In this document: positions 16,399-25,439 of the stretch, piece after piece | How the letters are laid out: each line of letters opens with the position of its first letter | How positions within the stretch are numbered: the stretch's first letter is position 1 | Source of the DNA: Desulfuromonadales bacterium | Lineage (GTDB): Bacteria > Desulfobacterota > Desulfuromonadia > Geobacterales > Pseudopelobacteraceae | NCBI GenBank assembly: GCA_013349325.1 | Contig: DUZX01000001.1 | Location: 124,001-188,000, forward strand | Length of the DNA: 64,000 nucleotides | Direction: 5' to 3' | The notes under the pieces: generated by a model | Seen by the model: only the letters and a program-made list of their open reading frames with translations | Databases searched by the model: none | Told to the model about the DNA's origin: nothing | Program-made: the position numbers and the translations under genes

Positions 16399-17616
16399 AT
16401 GACGTACTCGAAGCACTTTTTGATAGTGAGGAATAACCGATTGAGAACGAGAATACGAGAATTTTACGAACGCGAATCATCGACCGGTATCCTGCTGATG
16501 CTGGTGACGGTTGCGGCACTGATACTGAAGAACTCCGCTCTGGCAAGTGCCTACAATGCCTTCCTGCATACACCGGTCGAGATCCGCTTTGGAGCACTGC
16601 AGATTGCCAAGCCGCTGCTGCTCTGGATTAACGACGGCTTGATGGCGGTCTTTTTTCTACTGGTAGGGCTGGAGGTCAAACGGGAGATGCTGCGGGGAAG
16701 TCTCTCCTCCTGGTCACAGGCAGCCTTGCCGGTCATTGCGGCCATCGGCGGCATGTCGGTTCCGGCCCTGATCTATTTCGGTTTCAACTATAGTGATCCG
16801 TTATCATTGCATGGTTGGGCCATTCCGACCGCCACCGACATCGCATTTGCGCTTGGCATCCTGTCGCTGGTGGGAAAGAAAGTCCCCTCATCTCTGAAAA
16901 TATTTCTGCTAGCATTGGCAATCATTGATGACCTGGGAGCGATTATCATAATCGCTCTGTTCTACACCGCCGACCTGTCACTGGTTTCAATAGCGGTTGC
17001 AGCCGTAGCACTGCTGGCACTCCTTGCGCTGAACAGAGCCGGTGTCGTACGCCGGGCGGCCTACATTCTACTGGGTATCGTACTGTGGGTCAGTGTGTTG
17101 AAATCGGGCGTGCACGCCACCCTGGCCGGTGTGGCACTGGCCTTTATGATTCCGCTGGATGCCCGTGTAGAGCGCAGCGAACGGACACTGTCCGAGAGCA
17201 TCGAGCATGATCTGCACCCCTGGGTCTCGTTCATGATTCTGCCACTGTTTGCCTTTGTTAATGCCGGGATAGATCTGCGGGGTCTCTCGCTGGGGCAGAT
17301 GCTGACGCCGGTTCCACTGGGGATCATGCTGGGTCTGTTTATCGGCAAGCAGACCGGAGTGTTCCTGTTCAGTTGGGTGGCCATTCGATTGAAACTGGCA
17401 TCACTGCCGGCAGGGAGCAGTTGGACCCAGCTGTACGGAATAGCGTTGATGACCGGCATCGGTTTCACGATGAGTTTTTTCATCGATTCCCTGGCTTTCA
17501 CCGATCAGATGGCCTACGACTCTGCCGACAAACTGGCCATTCTGCTCGGTTCGCTGCTGTCGGGGGTGGCCGGATACCTTGTGCTCATTAAAGCCCGTTC
17601 CTGCCAGTTACCTTAA
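16399..17616 (+). CDS. nhaA: Na+/H+ antiporter NhaA
   Basis: 405 residues from ATG 16399; the upstream GTG is excluded because it lies inside the putative -10 box. NhaA exports Na+ in exchange for protons and supports pH and salt homeostasis. Close to E. coli NhaA throughout: LLLWINDGLMAVFFLLVGLE, PTATDIAFALGILSL and the ion-binding aspartate pair in LAIIDDLGAIIIIALFY (Asp177-Asp178), then LKSGVHATLAG and GIGFTMSFFI. Twelve transmembrane segments are expected. Its end overlaps the convergent transglutaminase gene by 29 bases. Confidence 0.96.
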   Translation: MTYSKHFLIVRNNRLRTRIREFYERESSTGILLMLVTVAALILKNSALASAYNAFLHTPVEIRFGALQIAKPLLLWINDGLMAVFFLLVGLEVKREMLRGSLSSWSQAALPVIAAIGGMSVPALIYFGFNYSDPLSLHGWAIPTATDIAFALGILSLVGKKVPSSLKIFLLALAIIDDLGAIIIIALFYTADLSLVSIAVAAVALLALLALNRAGVVRRAAYILLGIVLWVSVLKSGVHATLAGVALAFMIPLDARVERSERTLSESIEHDLHPWVSFMILPLFAFVNAGIDLRGLSLGQMLTPVPLGIMLGLFIGKQTGVFLFSWVAIRLKLASLPAGSSWTQLYGIALMTGIGFTMSFFIDSLAFTDQMAYDSADKLAILLGSLLSGVAGYLVLIKARSCQLP

Positions 17617-19459
17617 ACACAAAATCAAACATCAGGATATCCTCCCACTGCCAGCCACGAGCCGTTGAACGGGTATCATCCGCTCCTCCATACGGCTTGC
17701 CGGGAGTGAAATACCAGTTCATGATGGCATCTCCGGATCGTCGCAGGACGATCCAGTATTTCCCCGCCTTGAATGCTGCCGTATCCTCCGGAATCGGAAA
17801 TTCCAACCAGCCGTAGCCCGGTATCCTCTTGATTCGTTCCAGCGAAATCGGCTGGGTGCGGATACCGTTGGTGAGACCCGGCTTGCCGTTTTCATCAGCG
17901 ACGATATCCAGATAGACGGTTCCATCTCCACCGAATTTCTTCATGCCAAGCGCCACGCTGGAGAGGCGCATCGTTTGCTCAACAGTGAACGCCTGAGCAT
18001 ACACGCTTCCCGGTGCGGTCACATATTCGGCGGTTTCACGCTCAAGAGAAGCCTCACCCCGGTTGCCCTGTTCCGTGAAAAAGGCAAGCTTTCCGGGCAG
18101 TCGCAGGTTACCGAAGACAATCACGCTATCTTTGCCAGCCTTGAGCGGGGCAGGTGCCACAGGCTTTGGTTCTGGCTTTGGTATCGGTTCCGGTTGGGGA
18201 AGAGGTTGTGGCAGTAGCGGCACCGGCGTGATTTTCTCCGGTACAGGTTTCGGTTTTGGTTCAGGTAGTGCTTTGGGCGCTGGAACAGGTTTTGGCGGAC
18301 GTGGCGCACGCGTAACGATGACGGGATCAGGTTTCGGCTTCGGTACAATTACGGGAACGGGAACCGGCAGCGGTTCGGGAATGGGCGTGACAACGACCGG
18401 TAGCGGTGCCGGGATGGAGCTCTTGATCTGGTTGCTGACGATGTAGCCGCGCGGGTCGCTGCTGGTACCGTTCAGGCGCAGGTCGATATCGTCACGGCTG
18501 AAGCTGCTGCTGAGCACGCTGCTGTAATGCGGAACAACAGGCGAACCGCTCCAGGAGCTTCCCAGATCGATGCATTCAGGGCCATGACTGTACTTGATAT
18601 GGCGGGTCGAGGTGAACTGTCGTGACTGCTGCGGGTCGCAGGGAAGCCAGCCCAGATCAGGAAACCAGACCTCCAGCCAGGCGTGCAGTCCTTCACCCAT
18701 CCCTTGAACAATAAACGAATCATTTCCAACCGGCACCTTCCATTTTTCCTTAAGCGTCAACCCTACGGCAATCCGGGCCGGAATACCGACGGAACGGAGC
18801 AGGGCAGCCGAGAGGTGGGCGAAATTCTGACAATTGCCGGTTCCGGTGGTCAGTCCGAACAGGGCGTCGTATGACTTCGGAGGTGTCTCATAGCGGATAT
18901 GATCGCTGACAAAGTTGAGGATCGACTCCACCGCCGCTGCCTGTGAGGCGGCACCGGTGACAAGGTCCCGGGCTTTTGCACTGATTTCGGAATCGTCACT
19001 CTGCACAAGTTTTGTCGGTTTCAGATACGGCCTCAGTTCCGATGGTGGTGGTGAAACCGGAAAGGGGGCCCGGGAGGAAAGCGTTGTCAGATCAGCATCA
19101 ATAGCCACGCCAAAAGAAACCGTCAGGCGGGCATCGCTGTTCAGGTTTTTCCAGGTCAGCACCTTGAAATGGTTGCCGTAGCTGTCGGTCTCATCTTTCT
19201 GGGTGGCCGGTTTCGGATCAGCCTGAATGGTATGGTTCACCAGACGCTGGTTGATGCCGGCCGATTTCTGGCTGGCCGGAATCGGGAAGCGGTAGCTGAA
19301 TATGGTCACGTTCTGGTCCACCCCGAACGTCAGCTGCTCGCTGACATCTGCTTCACCAAAGAGATGACCGGTCAGGAGCAGTGTCTTGGCATGTATCGCC
19401 GGAACGGGCAGAATCAGCAACAGGGAGACAACGATCGGCAGGATTCTGGGAGTTATCAT
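17588..19459 (-). CDS. Secreted transglutaminase-like protein with Pro-rich linker
   Basis: About 623 residues from ATG 19459, which opens a signal peptide (MITPRILPIVVSLLLIL); the ORF extends further upstream without a convincing site. The transglutaminase/protease core has a complete triad: Cys210 (GNCQNFAHLSAALL), His259 (GLHAWLEVWFP) and Asp275 (PCDPQQ). A roughly 100-residue linker of PKP/PVP repeats follows, then a C-terminal beta domain (about 470-623) resembling secreted ligand-binding or choice-of-anchor domains. It is the last gene of the Mla-type operon. The acyl substrate is unknown; peptidase or protein cross-linking activity in the envelope is possible. Confidence 0.8.
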   Translation of the reverse strand: MITPRILPIVVSLLLILPVPAIHAKTLLLTGHLFGEADVSEQLTFGVDQNVTIFSYRFPIPASQKSAGINQRLVNHTIQADPKPATQKDETDSYGNHFKVLTWKNLNSDARLTVSFGVAIDADLTTLSSRAPFPVSPPPSELRPYLKPTKLVQSDDSEISAKARDLVTGAASQAAAVESILNFVSDHIRYETPPKSYDALFGLTTGTGNCQNFAHLSAALLRSVGIPARIAVGLTLKEKWKVPVGNDSFIVQGMGEGLHAWLEVWFPDLGWLPCDPQQSRQFTSTRHIKYSHGPECIDLGSSWSGSPVVPHYSSVLSSSFSRDDIDLRLNGTSSDPRGYIVSNQIKSSIPAPLPVVVTPIPEPLPVPVPVIVPKPKPDPVIVTRAPRPPKPVPAPKALPEPKPKPVPEKITPVPLLPQPLPQPEPIPKPEPKPVAPAPLKAGKDSVIVFGNLRLPGKLAFFTEQGNRGEASLERETAEYVTAPGSVYAQAFTVEQTMRLSSVALGMKKFGGDGTVYLDIVADENGKPGLTNGIRTQPISLERIKRIPGYGWLEFPIPEDTAAFKAGKYWIVLRRSGDAIMNWYFTPGKPYGGADDTRSTARGWQWEDILMFDFVFKVTGRNGL

Positions 19460-19564
19460 GGTCACGACACCCGATGAGCAGGTTTTAAATGGAGTATAAC
19501 AGACAACGGGAAATGGCCTCAGAAACCATTTCCCGTTATCTGACATGCTGATGCTTTCCCGTTC

Positions 19565-20482
19565 CTACTTCAGTACAAATGCGACTTTTGCGCCGGCGAA
19601 GAAGGAGCTCTTCTGGCTGGCGGAGAAAACCGTAACGGCATCATCATCGCTGACCTGCAGGTCGGCTTTATTAACCGAGCCGGCGGCCTTGACCACCAGA
19701 GCGTTTTTTACACCACGTTTTTCCAGCGCAGCCCGGGCTTTATCCACGCTGTTGGTGTATTCGCCGCACCCCTGCTCAACCAGAACCTTCTGGCTGATCT
19801 TGGCCGGATCGTAGATCACTTCACCCTTGGTCGTGAAGATTCGGTTGATCAACGCCGGACGGAAATCCTGCTCACTGGCATCGATAATCAGGCCGTCATA
19901 GGCCTGGTCCAGAGCCGCCGGAGTAGCTTTGAAGGCGGGTTTGTCGGTGGCAATGGCTTTCTTTAACTGGGGATCGGTCGCCATTTTCTGGTAGAGCATC
20001 GAGGCGAACCCTTTGGGTCCGTGCAGATCGATTTTGATGAAGGCTACGGCGGTGTCCTTCTCTTTATTGTACTCCTGGAAAATCACTTGCGTCCCTTTGA
20101 TAAAAGCGGCTGTCGCCGAGCGAATAACATCTTTCACCAACACACCCTCATTCACAACGGTGTCACTTATTATGGCAAACCCCTCCAGGTATTCGGCCAC
20201 TGCCCGCTGTGCCGTCACCACTGCAGCACGCTTGGCCATGCCTTCCCGCTGAGCCGGATTGACATGCTGTGGGTTACCGTATGCTTCGCCGTAAAACAGA
20301 ATCGCCTCCTGGCTGAAGGCGGCCAGGTCATCACGGCCGGAAGGGCTGCCGGTCAGTGAGAGATTTTCCTTCTTGAGGTACTGGTTGGCTTTGGCAAAGG
20401 TTTCGTCGAGCTGAACACTGTCAGCCTGGGCGGATACAACCAGAGCTAAAAGGACAGCGAGTGCCGTTGTAATGCGTTGCAT
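19565..20482 (-). CDS. Secreted LPP20-like protein
   Basis: 305 residues; AAAGGAGA precedes ATG 20482; signal peptide ends near AQA. The central part (KRAAVVTAQRAVAEYLEGF, then a VAFIKIDLHG strand) resembles LPP20-type envelope proteins, whose RAA...A..N/R.a-aELV pattern precedes a small alpha/beta domain. There is no lipobox. It is 49 bases downstream of the SLH/TPR lipoprotein and probably belongs to the same operon. Function unknown; the family call is tentative. Confidence 0.65.
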   Translation of the reverse strand: MQRITTALAVLLALVVSAQADSVQLDETFAKANQYLKKENLSLTGSPSGRDDLAAFSQEAILFYGEAYGNPQHVNPAQREGMAKRAAVVTAQRAVAEYLEGFAIISDTVVNEGVLVKDVIRSATAAFIKGTQVIFQEYNKEKDTAVAFIKIDLHGPKGFASMLYQKMATDPQLKKAIATDKPAFKATPAALDQAYDGLIIDASEQDFRPALINRIFTTKGEVIYDPAKISQKVLVEQGCGEYTNSVDKARAALEKRGVKNALVVKAAGSVNKADLQVSDDDAVTVFSASQKSSFFAGAKVAFVLK

Positions 20483-20531
20483 AAGTGGTGTCTCCTTTTT
20501 GTCAGATATATGTCTGTTTGCCGGCTATCGG

Positions 20532-21740
20532 CTAATACACATTGATTTTCTGTTTGAGCATTCTCATCGCCAGCAGCGCCTCGGCGCCGTTCACCGGATC
20601 GCTGATACGGAATTCACCTGACAGTTCGCCTTCCATGATGCCCCGGGTGGTCATATTCATGACGGCATTGTAGAAGGGGGAGGTCGATTTTACATCCGGA
20701 AAGGGGGACTTGTCCTGGCCGAAGTAGGCGGTCGCCAGTGACTCGTTGCCGGTCAGCTTGATCAGGACATCTTCCAGAATAAACGCCATTTCAGCGCGAC
20801 TGACAGGATCTGCCGGTTTGAAGAGATATGCTTTTGTCGTTTCATCGTATTTGGGCTCGATGCCGCGTACTTTCCACTTCATCAGGGTCAGAACTTCCTC
20901 CCGGAAGGGGTGACTGAGCACGTCAGCCGGAGTGAACTCAGCCTTGGGCGCCTGGGATGCGACCGGGATACGACCGGCCATCAGCTTTTCGACCTTCAAT
21001 TCGTCGATCAGAAGTGCGGCCAGGTCGGCGCGGGTCACCGATTCTTTAAGAGCGATCTTCCTGCCAACGTCCCCTACGGTAATGCCGGCCATGGCGAGGA
21101 CGATCTTGTCCACTTTTTTCCAGGCCTTGTCGGCCTTCTCGTGCCATGTGCTCTCGCGTTTAGCGTTAAGTACTTCGGCAAAGTTGTCACGGGCTTTGGT
21201 GAACTCAAGAGCTTCAAGGTAGGCTATGCCCATAAAATACGTGGCAGCCTCGGTTCCCTGGTAATAAATCAGAGCACGCTCGTCCACCTTCAGTTTCATG
21301 GCATCTTTGTAGGCATCTTCCGCGTCACTCAACCACCCCTTCTGCTTCAGGGTCGACCGGGTGCGGATACCGGCCACGTAATAATCGAAGAACTCGTCAG
21401 TTTTGTCGGCGAACTTTTTACCTTTGTTCAGGCTCTCCGTAGCCCGCTCTACCTCCGTAGCGCGAAATCCGGAGTCCGGCTGGGCTTTGGCTTTTTCGCT
21501 TCCTACAATGGCGAGTCCATCATAGCCGAGTGAATATTCTTCATTACAGTAGAGCGAACGCTCAAACTTCTCCTGTGCGACAGGAATTCTACCCTCCTCC
21601 AGAGCCTTCATTCCCATCAGGTAGTGGTGCTGCGGGGTGTCGGTGTCCCCGGTACACTTTGCCACCTTGGTTGCGCAGCCGGACAGGGCCAGTGTTCCGC
21701 CTACTGCAAGCATTGCCAGATACGTCATTTTCTGTTTCAT
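20532..21740 (-). CDS. TPR lipoprotein with SLH repeats
   Basis: About 402 residues from ATG 21740 (AGGAGG upstream). Lipobox LSGC at Cys22. Residues 35-230 look like TPR repeats (YLMGMKALEEGRIPVAQEKF and others). The C-terminal half contains S-layer-homology motifs: VTRADLAALLIDEL, PVSRAEMAFILEDVL, then FPDVKSTSPFYNAVMNMTTR and GAEALLAMRMLK. SLH modules bind cell-surface polymers, and in Geobacter relatives they occur on outer-membrane lipoproteins. Its start follows the stop of the TPR lipoprotein upstream by one base, so the two are translationally coupled. Confidence 0.85.
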   Translation of the reverse strand: MKQKMTYLAMLAVGGTLALSGCATKVAKCTGDTDTPQHHYLMGMKALEEGRIPVAQEKFERSLYCNEEYSLGYDGLAIVGSEKAKAQPDSGFRATEVERATESLNKGKKFADKTDEFFDYYVAGIRTRSTLKQKGWLSDAEDAYKDAMKLKVDERALIYYQGTEAATYFMGIAYLEALEFTKARDNFAEVLNAKRESTWHEKADKAWKKVDKIVLAMAGITVGDVGRKIALKESVTRADLAALLIDELKVEKLMAGRIPVASQAPKAEFTPADVLSHPFREEVLTLMKWKVRGIEPKYDETTKAYLFKPADPVSRAEMAFILEDVLIKLTGNESLATAYFGQDKSPFPDVKSTSPFYNAVMNMTTRGIMEGELSGEFRISDPVNGAEALLAMRMLKQKINVY

Positions 21741-21741
21741 G

Positions 21742-22575
21742 TCACCCTCCTGGTGTAGTGTGCATAAGAGCTTCAATCTCTCGCACCGTTTCAGTTTCTT
21801 CTCGCGCCAGCGCAACCTCACGGGCATGCCGCAGAAGCTGCTGCTTCCGCTCCGTATTCCCGCGCAGACCGGCCACCTCGGCTAATGACCGTAAATCCAC
21901 GATGATCTTTTTCCCATTACTGTTGCTGCGATCAATAGCCAGCGCCATGGTGAAATGTTCTTCCGCTACAGCGAGGTGTGCGGCCTGAGTATCAAGCTGT
22001 CCCAACAGACGGTGAGCATTGCCGGCCTCTGCACTCTGTTGACTGGTGATACTGCTCAGTGCAGTGTGTGCCTCCTGCCGGGCTGCAGAAAGGTTACCCT
22101 CCTGCCGGGCGATTATTGCCAGCAGATTATGGCCGGCTGCGGAGGCTTCACCCTCCTGACCGTTCAGAAAAGCGCTGGCTTTGGCGCGGGCCAGCGGCAG
22201 ATTTCCGGATGCCAGAGCCAGTTGAGCTTCCTCGAACAGAAGTTCGCGCGGTAACAGAGCTGTATCGGGCTGCAGCAGGTACACTTTTGCCAGCTCACGC
22301 TCAGCAGCGGCATGCTGATGCGTCTGCCGAAAGGTTCGTGCCGAATTGATCAACGAGGTCACCATCCCCTGTTGATCGTCAATACCGGCATACAGCCGGT
22401 AGGCGCTGGCAAATTCCTGACCGGCGGAACGGTACTCGCCGCGCTCATGTAGTGCGACACCCCGGCTGGCATGACGAAATGCCTCGCGGGCCTGAAAGGA
22501 ACGCTCGCGAAGCGGCGTGCCGGCACAACCGGACAACACAAGGAGTAGCGCTATCCAGGCGAACCGTTTATTCAT
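21742..22575 (-). CDS. TPR lipoprotein of the Mla-type operon
   Basis: 277 residues from ATG 22575, which overlaps the mlaD-like gene by 8 bases. Lipobox LSGC with Cys17. At least four TPR-like helical pairs are visible between residues 35 and 265 (AFRHASRGVALHERGEYRSA, SAAGHNLLAIIARQEGNLSA, HRLLGQLDTQAAHLAVAEEH). TPR lipoproteins scaffold envelope complexes. Here it could stand where MlaA- or MlaC-type partners occur in other Mla systems, but no homology to those is evident. Confidence 0.78.
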   Translation of the reverse strand: MNKRFAWIALLLVLSGCAGTPLRERSFQAREAFRHASRGVALHERGEYRSAGQEFASAYRLYAGIDDQQGMVTSLINSARTFRQTHQHAAAERELAKVYLLQPDTALLPRELLFEEAQLALASGNLPLARAKASAFLNGQEGEASAAGHNLLAIIARQEGNLSAARQEAHTALSSITSQQSAEAGNAHRLLGQLDTQAAHLAVAEEHFTMALAIDRSNSNGKKIIVDLRSLAEVAGLRGNTERKQQLLRHAREVALAREETETVREIEALMHTTPGG

Positions 22576-23521
22576 GGCTGTCACTCCGCAGCAGCGGCGC
22601 AGCTCCGGGTTGGCTGACAACGGCACTGAGCGGCCAGATCCTCTTCACAGAGTCAATCACCTGTCCGGCGTCGTCAGCAGCCTGTTCACCCTTGTCCAGC
22701 AAAACCGGAACCCGGGGAAGAATCCCACTGGCGGCCTGCTCTGCCTGGCTGCTCAGCTGCTCGATGTTTGTCAGAGAACAATCGGTTTTTTCCAGAAGCT
22801 GCGGGAGACGCTGCTCGATTATCGTCAGCGAGCGTTCTGCGCTCTGCAGCGCCCTGGTCGAGGCTTCAATCGCACCGGCGGCTTTACCTGCCGTAAGGTG
22901 TACGTCATTACCGGTTGTAGTTATAAAACGTCCCGCCTGCAGCCTGGTTTCCTCAAGGTTTCCTGACAACAGTCGGATGTTGTGCAGCGAGCTCTTTACG
23001 TCTCCTTTCGGATCATTGATATAACCGATAATATCACGGACCTCGATCAGGACCGGTTTGACTTTTTCAGCAAGCTCGTCAGCAACTTCTTCAAAAGACT
23101 TGGTTGGCGTCCAGGCTAGAACTTCATTTTCCTGGAGTACCGGCTGATTGGTGGAGCCGACTGAAACCTCTACGACTGTTTCACCGACCAGGCCCTCTTT
23201 GACCAGTTTTACCCGGGAGTCCCGTTTGATCCATTTTTGATACTGGCGATCAATCTGCAGGATAATATCGACGGCGGCCTGCTCATTCAACGCGAGTGAC
23301 TTGACGCGGCCGATACGGAAACCGGACAGTTTTACCGGCATGCCGGCAGTGAAGCCGGTCCCTTTTGCTACGCTGAAGCGCAGCTCGTATTTCTTGGTGA
23401 AAAGATCCCGCTCCCGTCCGATCATAACCACAGCCAGAACCACCAATCCCAGGGCGAATGCTGCAAATATGGCAAGTTTCCTCCCGAGATGTGCAAAGCG
23501 GGTGTCCTGTGCATGGGCCAT
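22568..23521 (-). CDS. MCE/MlaD-family lipid-transport protein
   Basis: 317 residues: an N-terminal transmembrane helix (about 15-35), then one MCE domain (about 40-120: YELRFSVAKGTGFTAGMPVK, FRIGRVKSL, RDSRVKLVKEGLVGETVVEV) and a long helical C-terminal part (about 130-290). MCE proteins form hexameric rings that carry lipids between the inner and outer membranes. GGGGGAAG precedes ATG 23521. It lies directly between the MlaF-like gene and the TPR lipoproteins. Confidence 0.88.
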   Translation of the reverse strand: MAHAQDTRFAHLGRKLAIFAAFALGLVVLAVVMIGRERDLFTKKYELRFSVAKGTGFTAGMPVKLSGFRIGRVKSLALNEQAAVDIILQIDRQYQKWIKRDSRVKLVKEGLVGETVVEVSVGSTNQPVLQENEVLAWTPTKSFEEVADELAEKVKPVLIEVRDIIGYINDPKGDVKSSLHNIRLLSGNLEETRLQAGRFITTTGNDVHLTAGKAAGAIEASTRALQSAERSLTIIEQRLPQLLEKTDCSLTNIEQLSSQAEQAASGILPRVPVLLDKGEQAADDAGQVIDSVKRIWPLSAVVSQPGAAPLLRSDSHE

Positions 23522-23524
23522 CTG

Positions 23525-24172
23525 TTACTTCCCCCTCAGTCGGATGATCTGCGTGGCGCCGCACGTTGTGGCTATTTCCAGATTGGCGGTACAGTACAGC
23601 GTAATCCGCTCCTGTTTTTCGAGATGAAACGCGGTAATGAGTGCAAGCAGATTCTGACACTCACTATCTCCCAGGCCATCCAGAATTCCATTGAGCAGCA
23701 TCAGATCCGGGTCGCCCAGCATAGCTCTCCCTAATCCCAGCAGCCGTCTCTGGTACATCGACAGAGTTCCCGATGGGGCGGTCACTGAACCGATATAGCC
23801 GAGTCGCAGAAGGACAGATTCAGCGCGCAGCGATATTTCGTCGGCTGAAAGATCTCCGCGATATTCCAGCGGGAGAACCAGATTTTCCCAGGCGGTAAGA
23901 TTGGCAATCAGGCCGCCGTTCGGATAGACGACTCCAATCCGTGTACGCAGCTGAAAGATCTGGCGCTGTGTTGTGGAATGCAGGGGAACCTCAAACAGAG
24001 ACACATCGCCACGCGCAGCTTTTATAAGCCCGAGCAGCAGGCGCACAATACAGTCGTTTGCTTCCTGTCCGTATGTCAGCACAACAGCCAATGACCCGGC
24101 ATCTACAGTGAACGAGACCCCCTGTGGATACCCCGCAATGGGAACGTCTGTTATGGACAAAAGGGGCGGCAT
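23525..24172 (-). CDS. MlaF-like ABC ATPase homologue with eroded catalytic motifs
   Basis: 215 residues from ATG 24172 (AGGG upstream). Overall fold, length and position between mlaE and mlaD match MlaF-type ATPases, but each nucleotide-binding motif is altered. The Walker A position reads TYGQEANDC (no GxxxxGKS/T lysine), the Q-loop region VYPNGG, the signature LSMYQRRLLGLGRAM (LSGG lost), the Walker B region LMLLNGILDGL (no Asp-Glu), and the H-switch CTANLEI (no His). The reading frame is complete and codon use unremarkable, so it looks like a retained pseudo-ATPase. It may be structural, or may pair with an active ATPase encoded elsewhere. Confidence 0.82.
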   Translation of the reverse strand: MPPLLSITDVPIAGYPQGVSFTVDAGSLAVVLTYGQEANDCIVRLLLGLIKAARGDVSLFEVPLHSTTQRQIFQLRTRIGVVYPNGGLIANLTAWENLVLPLEYRGDLSADEISLRAESVLLRLGYIGSVTAPSGTLSMYQRRLLGLGRAMLGDPDLMLLNGILDGLGDSECQNLLALITAFHLEKQERITLYCTANLEIATTCGATQIIRLRGK

Positions 24173-24176
24173 TGTA

Positions 24177-24917
24177 TTACCCTTTACCGAACAGCAATGC
24201 CCAGAATCCGTCAATCAGGAATATCGCCATCAGGCTTTGCATGACAGCCCGTGTAGCTGCCTGTGGAATCTGAGTTACACGCTGTTCGACTATCAATCCG
24301 TGCTGACAGGCAATATTTGCCGTGACAAGGCCGAACAGCCCCGCCTTGGTTAGCGCTGTTGCAATCTCGTCAAAAGTTAATATCGCCAGAATTCCCTGGC
24401 TGTAATGAGCCAGCGGCATCCCCCAACCGAACGACGCAATCAACCCGCCACCCAGTAACGTGCCGGCAGCACTGTAAGCGGTCAAAAGCATCATCGAGCA
24501 GCAGAGAGCGGCGCTGCGCGGTACTATCAGGTAGTGTCCGAGCGGAATGCCGAGTCCTTCCAGATATTCCGTTTCACCGCTGACTTTCATCTGAGCAAGT
24601 TCAGTCGCTATAGCCGTTACACTGCGACCAATCACGATAATCGCGGTAATAAGCGGCGCCAGTTCGCGCACAACCACCCAGACCATCATTTTTCCGGTCA
24701 GGTATTCACTCTCGGATCCGGCAATGCGTGCAACCTGACTGACAATCACGGTCCCGAGTAAAACGGCAACTATCAGTGTCGCCCAGAGCGCCTCGAAACC
24801 TGAAAAATAGAGTTGCCGCCAAAATACAGTGATAACAGGGCGCCGGCGCTCACGAATTACCGCAACGGTATCGAGGACTGCCTGCCAGATCATTTCCAGC
24901 AATTCTGCTACAAACAC
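24177..24917 (-). CDS. MlaE-type permease
   Basis: 246 residues as read from GTG 24917. The same frame continues upstream to a CTG at 24953 (LKRYIDRLLAFA) with GAAGGGG 8 bases ahead, which fits MlaE N-termini better, so the true start may be non-canonical. MlaE signatures: LVAVLLG-like first helices, VVVRELAPLITAIIVIGRSVTAIATELA, MKVSGETEYLEGLGI and the later helices to LLFGKG. It is the inner-membrane lipid permease of the MCE system and first gene of the minus-strand operon. It ends 4 bases before the MlaF-like start. Confidence 0.88.
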   Translation of the reverse strand: MFVAELLEMIWQAVLDTVAVIRERRRPVITVFWRQLYFSGFEALWATLIVAVLLGTVIVSQVARIAGSESEYLTGKMMVWVVVRELAPLITAIIVIGRSVTAIATELAQMKVSGETEYLEGLGIPLGHYLIVPRSAALCCSMMLLTAYSAAGTLLGGGLIASFGWGMPLAHYSQGILAILTFDEIATALTKAGLFGLVTANIACQHGLIVEQRVTQIPQAATRAVMQSLMAIFLIDGFWALLFGKG

Positions 24918-25439
24918 CGCAAATGCGAGCAGTCTGTCAATATACCGTTTCAGCTGAAGGACCCCTTCACCTCTGATTATAAAATTGCGATACTTTTACT
25001 GCATAATGAGGGAGAAGAAAAGTAAAACTCATCAACGGTTTATTTGGCGCAGTTTCAGCCTTGTTAGCTTCTTGACAAGTTTTTTTTCTGTTTTATTATT
25101 TCGGCAGATCTCTACAGGAAAACTACTGGGCAGTCTTTGGTGCCGACATTACCATTCTGGGGGTTGAAAGTTATCGGATCTGGAGCTTTTGCAGCGACAC
25201 CATACAAAAAAAACAGGAAGATCACGCCTACGTAATCAGAACCGGTCGTCCCCTCCCGGGGAGTAATTTCATGCCAAAATCAAGCCTTATTCTCTTCAAT
25301 CCTCAGTAACACTCCGCAGTACCTGAGCTGCTTCCCGCACGGTACATACAATTACAAGAAAAACCCTTCGCTTTGGCGCGGGTATTGCTGTTGGTGTTAA
25401 TGTTGATTTTATAACGAACGCTATTTCGGGAGGCAGTCT
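24918..25439. other. Divergent intergenic region, 522 bases
   Basis: No convincing ORF beyond the possible mlaE extension to 24953. It holds the promoter candidate at 25072-25099 and a roughly 330-base transcribed leader for the plus-strand operon. A short CCCC/GGGG hairpin lies near 25250-25265. A regulatory leader or small RNA is possible, but I recognise no known riboswitch. Confidence 0.45.
25072..25099 (+). promoter_or_regulatory. Sigma-70-type promoter for the peptide-ligase operon
   Basis: TTGACA (25072-25077), a 16-base T-rich spacer and TATTAT (25094-25099): a near-consensus promoter about 340 bases upstream of ATG 25440, which implies a long 5' leader. Confidence 0.55.

Noticed and set aside
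18063..18446. Gly-rich plus-strand ORF
   Set aside because: Reverse of the Pro-rich linker of the transglutaminase gene (PKP read as GFG).
24985..25167. Short ORF in the divergent intergenic region
   Set aside because: No ribosome-binding site, atypical composition, and it spans the predicted promoter.
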